In this document: positions 17,098 through 25,998 of the stretch, one piece after another
How positions within the stretch are numbered: the stretch's first letter is position 1
How the letters are laid out: each line of letters opens with the position of its first letter
DNA from: Antiquaquibacter oligotrophicus
GTDB taxonomy: Bacteria > Actinomycetota > Actinomycetes > Actinomycetales > Microbacteriaceae
Direction of reading: 5' to 3'
DNA length: 64,000 nt
Assembly: GCF_020535405.1 (NCBI RefSeq)
Contig: NZ_CP085036.1
Location: forward strand, 2,170,001-2,234,000
Position numbers and translations under genes: made by a program
The notes under the pieces: model-generated
Told to the model about the DNA's origin: nothing
The model's database searches: none
The model's input: only the letters and a program-made list of their open reading frames with translations

Positions 17098-18294
17098 ATG
17101 CCCAAGTCCGGACTCACGGTCATCCTCGTGGCCACGGCGATCGCGGGTGTCGTCTCCTACTTCGTGACCTGGCTTGTGCCCCGCGTCATCGGGTTTGCCG
17201 AGTACACGACGTTCGCCGTCTTCTGGGCAGCGCTTTACCTCCTCGTCGGCACCCTCTTCGGGGTGCAGCAGGAGGTCACTCGCGGCACTCGGCGTGTGGA
17301 CACTGATGCCCCGAATCCTGCGCGCACGTTCGGGCTTCTCGTCGCGGTCGTCACCTTCGCGGCGGTGCTCGCCACCTCACCGCTCTGGGTCGGTGCCGTG
17401 TTCGCCGACTACGGTTGGGGCCTCGTGCTCCCGCTCGCCGCCGGCGCGGCGAGTTACGCCGTCGTTGCTGTACTCGGCGGCACCCTTTTTGGACTCAGCG
17501 AGTGGAGATCGGCCGCAGGTCTCCTCCTGCTCGACGCGCTCCTGAGGGTCATCGCCGTCGCGATCGCGCTCGCCGTCACCCACGACATCGTCGCCATCGC
17601 GTGGGCGGTCGTTGTGCCGTTCCCCCTGTCGATCCTCCTCGTGTGGCCGTTCGTGCGGTCGCGTGTGGCGGGGAAGGCGACACTGGATGTCGGCTACCGG
17701 CAGCTCACGTGGAACGTCGGTCGCACGGTCACGGCGGCCGCCGCAACGGGGGCCATGGTCAGCGGGTTTCCGTTGCTGTTCGGCCTCGCCTCGGACGGAG
17801 AGCCAGCGTCCCTCGTCGGCATGATCATCCTCGCGGCCACCCTCGTGCGTGCGCCGCTCATCGTGGTAGTGCAGGCCCTCCAGGGGTACCTGCTCGTGCA
17901 GTTCCGGGATGCCCCGGAGCGGGCATCCCGCCGTCTGCTGCTCATCCTCGCGGGGCTCGCGGGCGCTGGTCTCGTCCTCGCCGCACTGGGGTGGCTGCTC
18001 GGGCCGCTCGTGTTCGGGTGGCTCTTCCCCGGTGAACCCGTGCCCGGGGCCGGTTTTATCGCCGTGCTTGTTGCCTCGTCCGCCCTCGTCGGGTCGCTCA
18101 GTGTGACCGGCGCGGCCGTGCTAGCCAGAAACCGCCATCACCTGTACACGGCGGGCTGGGTCACTGGCGCTCTCGTGACCATCGTCGCGCTGTTGCTTCC
18201 GCTCGACCTCGAACCCCTCGCGATCACCGCACTCATCGCCGGGCCCGCCGCTGGCCTCGCCGTGCACCTCAGCGGGCTCGCCCTGCGCCGCTGA
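17098..18294 (+). CDS. flippase-like polysaccharide transport membrane protein
   Basis: A 398-residue protein that is almost entirely hydrophobic, with about 11-12 membrane helices and short loops. The first helices followed by FAEYTTFAVFWAALYLLVGTLFGVQQEVTR match the start of polysaccharide-biosynthesis (Wzx/MATE-like) transporters, with a polar QQE in helix two. Such proteins flip lipid-linked repeat units outward. It is shorter than usual Wzx (420-480), so a related membrane function is possible. It is divergent from DUF2142 and convergent, with a two-base gap, with the sulfur-type operon. Confidence 0.65.
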   Translation: MPKSGLTVILVATAIAGVVSYFVTWLVPRVIGFAEYTTFAVFWAALYLLVGTLFGVQQEVTRGTRRVDTDAPNPARTFGLLVAVVTFAAVLATSPLWVGAVFADYGWGLVLPLAAGAASYAVVAVLGGTLFGLSEWRSAAGLLLLDALLRVIAVAIALAVTHDIVAIAWAVVVPFPLSILLVWPFVRSRVAGKATLDVGYRQLTWNVGRTVTAAAATGAMVSGFPLLFGLASDGEPASLVGMIILAATLVRAPLIVVVQALQGYLLVQFRDAPERASRRLLLILAGLAGAGLVLAALGWLLGPLVFGWLFPGEPVPGAGFIAVLVASSALVGSLSVTGAAVLARNRHHLYTAGWVTGALVTIVALLLPLDLEPLAITALIAGPAAGLAVHLSGLALRR

Positions 18295-18296
18295 CG

Positions 18297-19493
18297 CTAC
18301 TTCGGTGCCGCCACCCCCACGGCCCAAATGAAGTCCGGGACGGCACCCGTCACCGCGCGATCGCCCAGCTGACGCGCCTTGAAGATCCACGGATTGTGTG
18401 AGGCGACGGCACGTGCGTTGCGCCAGTGCCGGTCGAGCGACTTAGACCCGCTGATGGCGGAAGCCCCCAGTGTGTCGAAGAGGCGGGTCGCGGCGCGTGG
18501 CACAAGATCGGTCAGCACAACCTGCGACTGGGCGGAGGCGAACTCGGCCTCGACGACGGCGTCGATCGCGTCGGCGGAGTCGCGATCGTCGGCGAGTGCC
18601 GCTGCTCGCTCCACCGCTCTGGCGACCTCGAGCACGGATGCCCGCGCCACGGCCGCGACGGCAGAGAGTTCACCGACGATCTGCAGGATCTGCGGGTCCT
18701 CGTGGGTGCGAGCCGCCGTTCCGTGGCTGTACACGCGGGTGCGAGCCCTGATCTGCTCCGCGACATCACGCTCGACGGCGGCCGCGATTCCCGCGAGCAC
18801 ACTCACGAGCACCAGCTGGTAAACAGCGGTTTGGTAGCGGAATCGGTCGGCGAAGGGCGCGACATCCTCGGCCGACACTTCGGCACTCTCGAAGATCGCG
18901 GTGCCCGTTCCGGTCAGCGGCTGACCGAAGCCGTCCCAGTCGTCGAGCACGGTCACCCCCTCCTGGTGGCGCGGGATGAGAACGGTGACATCCGTGCCGT
19001 CCTTCGTCGCGGTCGCGTCGATCCAGTCCGCGAAGATGCTGCCGGTGGTGTAGAACTTGCGGCCGTCCACTCGCAGGGAGCCATCGCCGGCCTCACTGAC
19101 CACCGTTCCGCTCGCGCCGATCGCGCCAGAGCCCACTTCGCTCCACGCGTTTCCCACGAGGTCGCCTGCCGCGAGGCGACGGAGCCACCGCTCGCGTCGC
19201 GGGCCTGGAGCGGCGGCGATGAGGTCCTCGACGTAGGCGATGTGCCCGCGGAAGATCTGCGGAAGGTTGGAGTCGAGCGCGGCGAGCTCGATGAGAAGTT
19301 CGGCGAAGTCAGGCCAGGACAGCCCGTCGCCGCCGAACTCGACGGGGATGCGAAGGCGCCCGAACCCGGCGTCGCGTAGGTCACGCACCGCCTCCGTCGG
19401 CAGAGTTCTCGACTGTTCGCGCTCGAGCGACGTCGCCCCGATGCGTTCGAACACGGGCTGCAGGCGCTCGCGGGCGCTCTCGAGGGCACTCAT
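18297..19493 (-). CDS. DszC/SfnB-like flavin monooxygenase (acyl-CoA dehydrogenase fold)
   Basis: A 398-residue protein of the acyl-CoA dehydrogenase superfamily. It contains an N-terminal helical domain, the beta-barrel region around VGNAWSEVGSGAIG and RKFYTTGS, and the C-terminal helix bundle. The sequence style and partner genes point to the DszC/SfnB class, which uses reduced flavin and oxygen to attack organosulfur compounds instead of dehydrogenating CoA esters. ATG 19493 overlaps the stop of the preceding paralogue by one base. The operon holds two such proteins and a DszA-like enzyme but no flavin reductase, so reduced flavin must come from elsewhere. The substrate is unknown. Confidence 0.75.
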   Translation of the reverse strand: MSALESARERLQPVFERIGATSLEREQSRTLPTEAVRDLRDAGFGRLRIPVEFGGDGLSWPDFAELLIELAALDSNLPQIFRGHIAYVEDLIAAAPGPRRERWLRRLAAGDLVGNAWSEVGSGAIGASGTVVSEAGDGSLRVDGRKFYTTGSIFADWIDATATKDGTDVTVLIPRHQEGVTVLDDWDGFGQPLTGTGTAIFESAEVSAEDVAPFADRFRYQTAVYQLVLVSVLAGIAAAVERDVAEQIRARTRVYSHGTAARTHEDPQILQIVGELSAVAAVARASVLEVARAVERAAALADDRDSADAIDAVVEAEFASAQSQVVLTDLVPRAATRLFDTLGASAISGSKSLDRHWRNARAVASHNPWIFKARQLGDRAVTGAVPDFIWAVGVAAPK

Positions 19494-20701
19494 CAGGTGT
19501 AGAGGGAGATCGGCTGAAGCTGCCCGTTGAGTTCCCAGGCGCCCACTTCGAGCTTTTTGTAGTCGACGGGGTCGTGCAGCGAATGGGTACGGATGTTGCG
19601 CCAGAACAGGTCGAGTCCGATCTCGCTCTTCGCCGAGCTCGAGCCGGTGATCTCGAAGATGCGATTCGCGACCTCGATGCCGACCTCCGTGGAGACGACC
19701 TTGAGTTTCGCCACCGCGATTTCTATCGCACCACGATCGGCGGCCGTGGTCGCAGAACCGAGCGCGACGACCTCGTCGAACCCGCGGTTCGTCTTGTCCG
19801 CGAGCGCTTCGACCGCAGCGAGCTGCGACGAGAACTCGCCAACAACCCGCTGAATGAACGGGTCGTCCCGGTAGGTCTCGGCGGGGGAGAGGAACCACGC
19901 GTTCTTGCGCGCACGGGTCAGTTCGAGACCTCGTGCTAGTGCTCCCTCGGCGACGCCTAGGTAGATGTTGCCGAAGGCCAGCTGAATGCCCGGCGTGATG
20001 AGATTCGCGAACGGGTCGTCGCTGAGGGTGCCGAGGATGTCCGCCTCGGCGACCGGGACACCCGAGAAGCGAACCGATCCACTCGCCGACAGGCGCTGCC
20101 CGAGCGCGTCCCAATCGCCCAGATAGGTGATACCCGAGCGATCGTGGTCGAGAACGGCGAACACCACCTGCCCGTCGCGCTCGCCGCCCTGGACGAGCGC
20201 CGCCGCGAGCACAACGTCCCCCGCGGATGCCCCGGTCGAGAAACGTTTGAGGCCGTTCAGCCGGTAGCCGTCCCCGTCCGCCGTGAGCACGAGGTCGGGG
20301 TCGACGGGGTTGACCGAATCCCCCCACACCCAGTGGCCCTCGACGGTTCTGCGGTACCAGTCGGCTTGCACGTCCGGGTCGGCCGCGAAGCCGATGTTGG
20401 AGGAGTTGATGTAGTGGTAGGCGAGAACCTGAGCGACAGAGGCATCCGCCCTCGACAGAATCCGTACGGCCACGAGGGCCGATTCCCAATGGCCGCCGCC
20501 GCCACCGAACTCGGCGGGGTGGAGGAGATCGACAAGCCCGCTCTGCCGGAGCAGGTCGAGTTCGGCGCTCGGATCCTCGTTGCGACGGTCGCGCTCGAGA
20601 GCATCGACCGCGAGGTTTGCGGCGACATCCTCAGCGACCGCACGCCAGTGCTGGAGTTCGCTCGCGGACGCCGTGCCGCTCCAGTAGCTTCGCCGGGTCA
20701 T
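19493..20701 (-). CDS. second DszC/SfnB-like flavin monooxygenase
   Basis: A 402-residue paralogue of the downstream gene, with the same acyl-CoA dehydrogenase-like layout: LLHPAEFGG near residue 60, WVWGDSVNPVDP, and RFSTGASAGD in the barrel domain. The pair probably arose by duplication and may form a mixed tetramer or act on different substrates. ATG 20701 overlaps the stop of the DszA-like gene by four bases (ATGA), so translation is coupled. Assignment to sulfur metabolism rests on the neighbouring DszA-type enzyme. Confidence 0.75.
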   Translation of the reverse strand: MTRRSYWSGTASASELQHWRAVAEDVAANLAVDALERDRRNEDPSAELDLLRQSGLVDLLHPAEFGGGGGHWESALVAVRILSRADASVAQVLAYHYINSSNIGFAADPDVQADWYRRTVEGHWVWGDSVNPVDPDLVLTADGDGYRLNGLKRFSTGASAGDVVLAAALVQGGERDGQVVFAVLDHDRSGITYLGDWDALGQRLSASGSVRFSGVPVAEADILGTLSDDPFANLITPGIQLAFGNIYLGVAEGALARGLELTRARKNAWFLSPAETYRDDPFIQRVVGEFSSQLAAVEALADKTNRGFDEVVALGSATTAADRGAIEIAVAKLKVVSTEVGIEVANRIFEITGSSSAKSEIGLDLFWRNIRTHSLHDPVDYKKLEVGAWELNGQLQPISLYT

Positions 20702-22137
20702 GATGCCGTGTTCTCCTTCTCGTCGATCGTGGACGGACGCTGGCCGTCGAGGGCGCTCGGGCCGTCCGCGAAAGCGCCGCGGTAGGCGTGCGCGGGGTGC
20801 CATTCGGGGATGACCGGCGACCCGTCACCACGAAGTCGACCGCGGAGTGTGCCATCCGGGTACTCCTCGGCCATACGTCCGCGGCGGCGCAGTTCGGGAA
20901 CCGCGAGTTCCACGAAGTCTTCGAACGTGCCGGGTGTGACCACGTATGCGAGGTTGAATCCGTCGATTCCGCCGACGTCGATCCAGCGTTCGAGTTCATC
21001 TGCGACGGTTGTGGGGCTACCGACGATGACCGCACCGATGCCGCCGATGCCGACGTAGTGCGCGATGTCGCGCGGGGTCCATTCCCGTTCGGGGTCGGCG
21101 GTGGTGAAGATCGAGAGCGCCGAGCGCGCGGCATCCGTGTCCACGTACTTGAGCGGCACGTCGGGGTCGAACTCCGAGAGGTCGAGGCCGGACCATCCGC
21201 CGTAGAGGGCGAGCGCACCCTCAAGGCTTACGTGTTCGCGGTATTCGGCGTACTTGGCCTCGGCCTCCTCGTCGGTGGGGGCGACGATGACGGTCGCGAG
21301 TGTGAGGATCTTGACCGAATCGCGCGGGCGTCCGAGCGCCTCCGCTCGGTTGCGGATGTCGTCGGTGACCTTGCGTGTGATCTCCGGCCGCAGTCCGTTG
21401 ATGAAGATCGCCTCGCCGTGCCGCGCCGCGAATTCGCGACCGCGGGGGGAGGCGCCCGCCTGGAAGATCACGGGTGTGCGCTGAGGGCTGGGTTCGGCGA
21501 GGTGGATGCCCGGCACACGGTAGAACGCGCCCTCGTGGCCGATGGGGTGAACCTTCGCAGGGTCCGTGAACACCCCGCGTTCGCGGTCGCGGATGACCGC
21601 GCCGTCTTCCCATGACCCCTCCCACAGCTTGTAGCTCGCGTCAAGGAAGTCCTCGGCGACCTCGTAACGGTCATCGTGGCCCAGCTGCTTGTCGAAGCCG
21701 AGGTTGCGCGCGGCGGAGTCGAGGTAGGAGGTCACAACGTTCCAGCCGATGCGACCCTGCGTGAGGTGGTCGAGGGTCGAGAAGCGCCGGGCGAGCTGGT
21801 AGGGCTGCTCGTAGGTCGAGGCGACGGTCACGCCGAAGCCGAGATGTTCCGTCGCTGCGGCCATGGCCGAGATCGGGATGACGGGGTCGCCGAGTGGCAC
21901 CTGCGCCGCGTCGACGAGTGCCGGCGCAACCGAGTCGCGGTAGACGTCGTAGACACCCAGCACGTCCGCGATGAAGATGGCGTCGAAGGTTCCGCGCTCG
22001 AGAAGTCGGGCAAGCTCCGTCCAGTACGACAAATCCGTGTAGCGGTGGGCATGGTTGTCCGGGTGGCGCCACAGGCCGGGTGCCTGATGGGTCACGCAGC
22101 TCATGTCGAAAGCGTTGACGATGATTCGCCGGGTCAT
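20698..22137 (-). CDS. FMN-dependent monooxygenase, DszA/NtaA/SnaA type
   Basis: A 479-residue luciferase-like (LLM) TIM-barrel enzyme that uses FMNH2 and oxygen. Marks of the NtaA/DszA subgroup are NAFDMSCVTHQAPGLWRHP at the start, LGFGVTVASTYEQPY, RIGWNVVTS and the long insert with LWEGSW..GAVIRDRERGVF. Known members cleave dibenzothiophene sulfone, nitrilotriacetate or dimethyl sulfide. First in a three-gene operon with two DszC-like proteins, which points to stepwise oxidation and C-S cleavage of an organosulfur compound. A GAGGAG ribosome site precedes ATG 22137. Confidence 0.85.
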   Translation of the reverse strand: MTRRIIVNAFDMSCVTHQAPGLWRHPDNHAHRYTDLSYWTELARLLERGTFDAIFIADVLGVYDVYRDSVAPALVDAAQVPLGDPVIPISAMAAATEHLGFGVTVASTYEQPYQLARRFSTLDHLTQGRIGWNVVTSYLDSAARNLGFDKQLGHDDRYEVAEDFLDASYKLWEGSWEDGAVIRDRERGVFTDPAKVHPIGHEGAFYRVPGIHLAEPSPQRTPVIFQAGASPRGREFAARHGEAIFINGLRPEITRKVTDDIRNRAEALGRPRDSVKILTLATVIVAPTDEEAEAKYAEYREHVSLEGALALYGGWSGLDLSEFDPDVPLKYVDTDAARSALSIFTTADPEREWTPRDIAHYVGIGGIGAVIVGSPTTVADELERWIDVGGIDGFNLAYVVTPGTFEDFVELAVPELRRRGRMAEEYPDGTLRGRLRGDGSPVIPEWHPAHAYRGAFADGPSALDGQRPSTIDEKENTAS

Positions 22138-22355
22138 GGCGCGGGCTCCTCGGGGTTGCGAAACAGTACTCGCGGCACGCTAGCCTCGCGCGAACGATCA
22201 CCCGTGACGTGTCGTAACGCGATGACGCGGTGCGTAACACAACGGCCACAACACGTAACACCGAGTCGCGCGACGACACGCGATGTGAGCCGTGGGGCAC
22301 TCCACTCCTACTGTGACGGAATCCCGACCACAGCACTCAGCCCAAGGAGCACCCC
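22138..22355. promoter_or_regulatory. divergent promoter region between the monooxygenase operon and the ABC transporter
   Basis: A 218-base gap separates the two outward-facing operons. On the minus strand there is a TAGCGT box followed by the GAGGAG ribosome site of the monooxygenase gene. On the plus side TACTGT (22309-22314) could serve as -10 for the transporter, whose ribosome site AAGGAG lies at 22344-22349. No clear regulator-binding palindrome was found by eye. Confidence 0.4.
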
Positions 22356-23693
22356 ATGAGTACCACGTCACACGTGCGTCCCCGCCGACGAATCGTCGCG
22401 GGCGTCGCATCCCTCGCGGCAGCAGCCCTCGCGCTGAGCGCGTGCGCCGCCCCCGCGTCCACCGACGGCGCATCCGACGGAGATTTCTCGGGCCAGACCC
22501 TGAGCGCCCTCCTCATCACCTCGCATGAGGGCGCCGCGAACTGGCTCAAGGAGAACTTCGAGGCCGAAACCGGCGCCACGGTCGACCTCACGATCGTTCC
22601 CTACGACGAGATCGGTTCCACCCTCGCGCTCGACCAGCAGTCCGGCGCCAACACGATCGACGTCGCGGCCCCCTGGTACGTCTCGATCGGCGACCTCGCA
22701 GCTGGCGGTTCGATCCAGGACCTTACCGAGTGGATCGAGTCCACCCCGTCGCTGGAGGAGGACGACTTCATCCAGTCGATCTACGACCCCTACACACTCG
22801 TTGACGGCAAGCGCTACGGCCTCCCCTTCGATGGCGACACCCACGTGCTCTTCTACAACACGGAGATCCTCGAGCGGAACGGCATCACCGAACCTCCCGC
22901 GACGTGGGACGAGTACCTCGAGGACGTCAAGATCATCACCGAGAACGAGGGTGCGAACGGCGTCTACGGTTCCGCGATCTTCGGTCAGAAGTCGCCGCTC
23001 ATCCTCGGTGCCGCCTATGCCAACCGCCTCGCCGGTTTCGGCGGTTCCTTCGTCGACGAGGACGGCAAGCCCACAATCAACAGCCCAGAGGCCGTGGCCG
23101 CGGCCCAGGCGCTCGTCGACGCTGTGCCCTACGCCTTCCCGACGCCGGCCGAGACCGACTTCGGTGTGGGAAACGGCGCGTGGTACGACGGCAAGGTCGG
23201 TTTCATCGAGAACTGGACCGACCTCGGTGTCGGTTCGGAGACCAACCCCGACTCGACCGTCGCGGGCAAGTGGGGGGTCACCACCCTCCCCGTCGGTGGC
23301 GACAACACGGAGTCCCGGGCATCCCTCGTCGCGGGCTTCACGTGGGTGATCTCCGCGAACACGGAGAAGACCGACCTCGCGAAGGCCTTCATCGAGTTCG
23401 CCGCATCGAGTGAGGTCAACTCCGAACTCATCGTCGCCGACCCGCAGACGGGCATCGACCCCAACCGTGTCTCCTCGCTCGAGAGCGCCGCCTACGGCGA
23501 GACCTACTCCGAACTCCAGGAGGTCAACCGTGCGACACTCGCCGGCAGCCTCGCCTGGCCGACGGGGGAGAACGCGTCCCAGGCGGCCCAGATCCTCACG
23601 GATGAACTGGCCAAGCTCATCGCGGGTGAGGGTGGCACCGCCCAGGAGACCCTCGACCGAGTCCAGGCCGAGTGGGAAGAGATCCTTGGCTAA
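22356..23693 (+). CDS. ABC transporter substrate-binding lipoprotein, carbohydrate (CUT1) type
   Basis: A 445-residue exported lipoprotein: basic N terminus, hydrophobic stretch and lipobox LSAC with Cys30. The mature part follows family 1 solute-binding proteins, with an early VDLTIVPYDEIGSTLALDQQ section, YGLPFDGDTHVLFYNTEIL and GKVGFIENWTD. These normally bind sugars or sugar-like solutes. It is followed by two CUT1 permeases and faces away from a sulfur-type monooxygenase operon, so an organosulfur sugar (sulfoquinovose-like or thioglycoside) is a reasonable guess and no more. A ribosome site AAGGAG precedes ATG 22356. Confidence 0.85.
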   Translation: MSTTSHVRPRRRIVAGVASLAAAALALSACAAPASTDGASDGDFSGQTLSALLITSHEGAANWLKENFEAETGATVDLTIVPYDEIGSTLALDQQSGANTIDVAAPWYVSIGDLAAGGSIQDLTEWIESTPSLEEDDFIQSIYDPYTLVDGKRYGLPFDGDTHVLFYNTEILERNGITEPPATWDEYLEDVKIITENEGANGVYGSAIFGQKSPLILGAAYANRLAGFGGSFVDEDGKPTINSPEAVAAAQALVDAVPYAFPTPAETDFGVGNGAWYDGKVGFIENWTDLGVGSETNPDSTVAGKWGVTTLPVGGDNTESRASLVAGFTWVISANTEKTDLAKAFIEFAASSEVNSELIVADPQTGIDPNRVSSLESAAYGETYSELQEVNRATLAGSLAWPTGENASQAAQILTDELAKLIAGEGGTAQETLDRVQAEWEEILG

Positions 23694-24609
23694 CACCGCC
23701 ACCCGGGTGCGCCCGCGCTCGTCGACCGGCCAGGAGCCGCGTCGACAGGCGCGGGCGCATCGCCTGTTCGTCGCGCCAACGATCCTCGCGATCGTGGTGC
23801 TCGGCGCGTACCCGCTGCTCTTCATCCTCGCCGGAGCGTTCAGCGACTCAACGCTCGGCAAGCCGTTCCGTAACTGGGTGGGCACGGAGAACCTCGAGGT
23901 TGTGCTCGCCGACGGCGACGTTGTGGCGTCGATCGTGCGAACGGTTTTGTACGCTCTCGGTGTCTCCGTCGTGAGTGTCGGCCTCGGTGTCGTCATCGCC
24001 CTCGCGCTCGAACGCGCCACCCGCTCGGGAGCCGTCGTTCGCACGCTCCTGCTGCTGCCCCTCATCACGCCGCCGGTTGTCGTCGGCACACTGTGGAAGC
24101 TCGTCTTCAACCCCGGCGGCGGGCTGCTCGACACCCTCCTTCGCGGTGTCGGTGTCGAGGGGGCATCCATTGCCCCGCTCTCGTCGACCTTCTGGGCTCT
24201 CCCCGCCATCGGACTGGCGGATGTCTGGCAGTGGACGCCCCTCGTCACCCTCCTCGTGTACGCGGCTCTCCTGACCCAGGACCCGGCCGTGCGCGAAGCC
24301 GCGTCACTGGACGGGGCCCATGGGTTCTCACTGTTCCGCGAGATCACCTGGCCCGCCGTCGCAGGAACGGTTGCCGCCGTGTTCTTCATCCGGCTCGTGA
24401 TCGCACTGAAGGTCTTCGATCTTGTGTTCATCATGACCTCCGGCGGCCCCGGGGTCGCCTCGACCACTACCTCCTACGTCATCTACCAGGTGGCCCTCAA
24501 GGAGTTCGACATCGGCCGGGCATCCGCCATCACCCTCGTCTTCGCGGTAGTCGTCACTCTCGTCACGATTCCATTCGCCGTCCTCACCAGGAGGCTCACG
24601 CATGATTGA
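23686..24609 (+). CDS. ABC transporter permease, MalF type
   Basis: A 307-residue membrane protein with six main helices. The EAA loop with the conserved glycine is seen as REAASLDGAHGFSLFREITWPA and contacts the ATPase. The TTG at 23686, overlapping the stop of the binding-protein gene and preceded by GGGAAGAG, is taken as start; a GTG seven codons later is an alternative. Its end overlaps the next permease by eight bases. Confidence 0.85.
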   Translation: MANTATRVRPRSSTGQEPRRQARAHRLFVAPTILAIVVLGAYPLLFILAGAFSDSTLGKPFRNWVGTENLEVVLADGDVVASIVRTVLYALGVSVVSVGLGVVIALALERATRSGAVVRTLLLLPLITPPVVVGTLWKLVFNPGGGLLDTLLRGVGVEGASIAPLSSTFWALPAIGLADVWQWTPLVTLLVYAALLTQDPAVREAASLDGAHGFSLFREITWPAVAGTVAAVFFIRLVIALKVFDLVFIMTSGGPGVASTTTSYVIYQVALKEFDIGRASAITLVFAVVVTLVTIPFAVLTRRLTHD

Positions 24610-25426
24610 TCGCTCCGCGGCGCGACACCGCTCCGCACTGTCGTACACGGTGCTGGCGATCGCCCTCGTCGTCACCCTCGTCCCGCTGCTCTACCTGTTT
24701 TCGCTCTCCCTCATGGGACGCGACGAGACGGTCTCGGGCATCCTGTGGACCTCGTCGCCGAAATGGTCGAACTGGGCAGAGGTCATCGGCACGGTCATCC
24801 CACTCTCGATCGGCAATTCACTGCTCGCCGCCCTCGGCGGCGCGGCGCTCACCCTCGTGTTCGCGCTCCCGGGAGCGTGGGCCATCGCGCGTTTCCGCGC
24901 CGGCGGTCGCACCCTCGGTGCGACCCTCATGAGCCCGTGGCTGTTGCCGCCCATCGTCGCGGTTGTTCCGCTCCTGACCCTCCTGCGTATCGTGGGCCTC
25001 AACAACACCCTTCCGGGGCTCGCTATCGTCTACGCGCTCGCCAACGTGCCGGTTGCCGTGTGGTTGCTCGAGGGATTTGTCCGTCGTCTGCCGAAGGAGC
25101 TCGAGGAGGCCGCGACAATCGACGGTGCAGGCTCGTGGCGCACTCTCGTCTCGGTGATCGCGCCACTGCTCGCCCCGAGCCTCGTCGCCGTCGGGATCAT
25201 CGTCGCGATCCTCAACTACAACGAGTTTTTGCTTGCGACCTTCCTGACCCAGAGCGCCGATACACAGACCTTCCCGGTCGCGCTCTCGCTCTTCTACGGG
25301 GATCGCACTCCGCATTTCGGCAAGATCGCCGCCGCATCCTTCATCGGAGTGATCCCGGTCTTCGCGGCAGCGGTCTTCTTCCAGCGGTGGCTCGTGAGCG
25401 GCCTCACGGCGGGCGCCGTGCGCTGA
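24602..25426 (+). CDS. ABC transporter permease, MalG type
   Basis: A 274-residue inner-membrane partner of the preceding permease. It has the usual MalG pattern: an N-terminal helix, a loop with WTSSPKWSNWAEV, and the EAA motif EEAATIDGAGSWRTLVSVIAP. ATG 24602 overlaps the upstream gene. No ATP-binding subunit follows; CUT1 systems in Gram-positives often share one general MsmK-like ATPase encoded elsewhere, which probably applies here. Confidence 0.85.
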   Translation: MIDRSAARHRSALSYTVLAIALVVTLVPLLYLFSLSLMGRDETVSGILWTSSPKWSNWAEVIGTVIPLSIGNSLLAALGGAALTLVFALPGAWAIARFRAGGRTLGATLMSPWLLPPIVAVVPLLTLLRIVGLNNTLPGLAIVYALANVPVAVWLLEGFVRRLPKELEEAATIDGAGSWRTLVSVIAPLLAPSLVAVGIIVAILNYNEFLLATFLTQSADTQTFPVALSLFYGDRTPHFGKIAAASFIGVIPVFAAAVFFQRWLVSGLTAGAVR

Positions 25427-25442
25427 GCCGCGCGAACCAGCT

Positions 25443-25504
25443 CGTGAGGTGCCCAGTTCGGTGGGTGCTGGAGCAAAATAACCCACCGAACTGGGCACCT
25501 CACG
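25443..25504. repeat. perfect 24-bp inverted repeat with 14-base loop
   Basis: The arms at 25443-25466 and 25481-25504 are exact reverse complements, separated by a 14-base A-rich loop. The element lies between the convergent permease and NTF2-like genes and is followed on the plus side by GGGGGCTTTT. It can act as a two-way terminator, but perfect 24-bp stems are longer than most, so a dispersed palindromic element is also possible. Confidence 0.85.
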
Positions 25505-25511
25505 GGGGCTT

Positions 25512-25898
25512 TTAGTCGAAGCGCGGGTCTCGCACCGAGCTGCGGCGGCGTGACAGCCGCCAGCCGGCGCTCGTGCGGACGAAGACGTCGCGATAGTCGC
25601 CCGAAATAGGCGGGCCCTCGTTGGAGAACCCGATGAACTTGCTGCGCACGCGGGCCGTACCGTCGGGAGCTTCCTGGATGACGATGTTCGTCGAGTGGTG
25701 GGAGTACACCTTGCGATTGCGAAGCGCCGTGCGGAGTTCAGCGACCCCGTTGAGGTTGGGGCGCCCGAACTCGCTGAAGTCAAAAACAAAGTCGTCGGCG
25801 AACACGAGATGCGCACGGTCCCACGCGTCATCGTCGACGACGTGGCCGTAAATCGCGATGACGTCAGCGATCTCCGCACGGTCAGAATCGCTCAGCAT
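25512..25898 (-). CDS. NTF2-like (SnoaL-type) small protein
   Basis: A 128-residue protein with the NTF2-like cone fold pattern: N-terminal helices (EIADVIAIYGHVVDDDAWDRAHLVFADDFVFD), a HHSTNIVI strand with paired histidines, and a C-terminal DVFVRTSAGWRLSRR strand pair. Family members include hydratases, isomerases and dioxygenase small subunits, and many have no known reaction. A strong GGAGGAG site precedes ATG 25898. Its closeness to the oxidative sulfur and transporter genes may mean a role with them, but it has its own promoter region and is only convergent with them. Confidence 0.8.
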   Translation of the reverse strand: MLSDSDRAEIADVIAIYGHVVDDDAWDRAHLVFADDFVFDFSEFGRPNLNGVAELRTALRNRKVYSHHSTNIVIQEAPDGTARVRSKFIGFSNEGPPISGDYRDVFVRTSAGWRLSRRRSSVRDPRFD

Positions 25899-25998
25899 GA
25901 TCTCCTCCACGACGACGCTAAGCGCCCGACCGGACGGACGAAAGCACGAGCGTAATACCGCGCAACGGGGCGAAACACGGCGGAACAAACGTGTCGCG

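Noticed and set aside
22368..24467. A long open frame antisense to the ABC transporter genes
   Set aside because: High GC makes stop-free antisense frames common; it has low-complexity Arg/Ala/Asp-rich translation and no motif, and the sense genes are clear.
25427..25511. The hairpin as an integron attC site or transposon end
   Set aside because: No integrase or transposase, no target duplication and no cassette-like gene order were seen; terminator or dispersed repeat explains it better.
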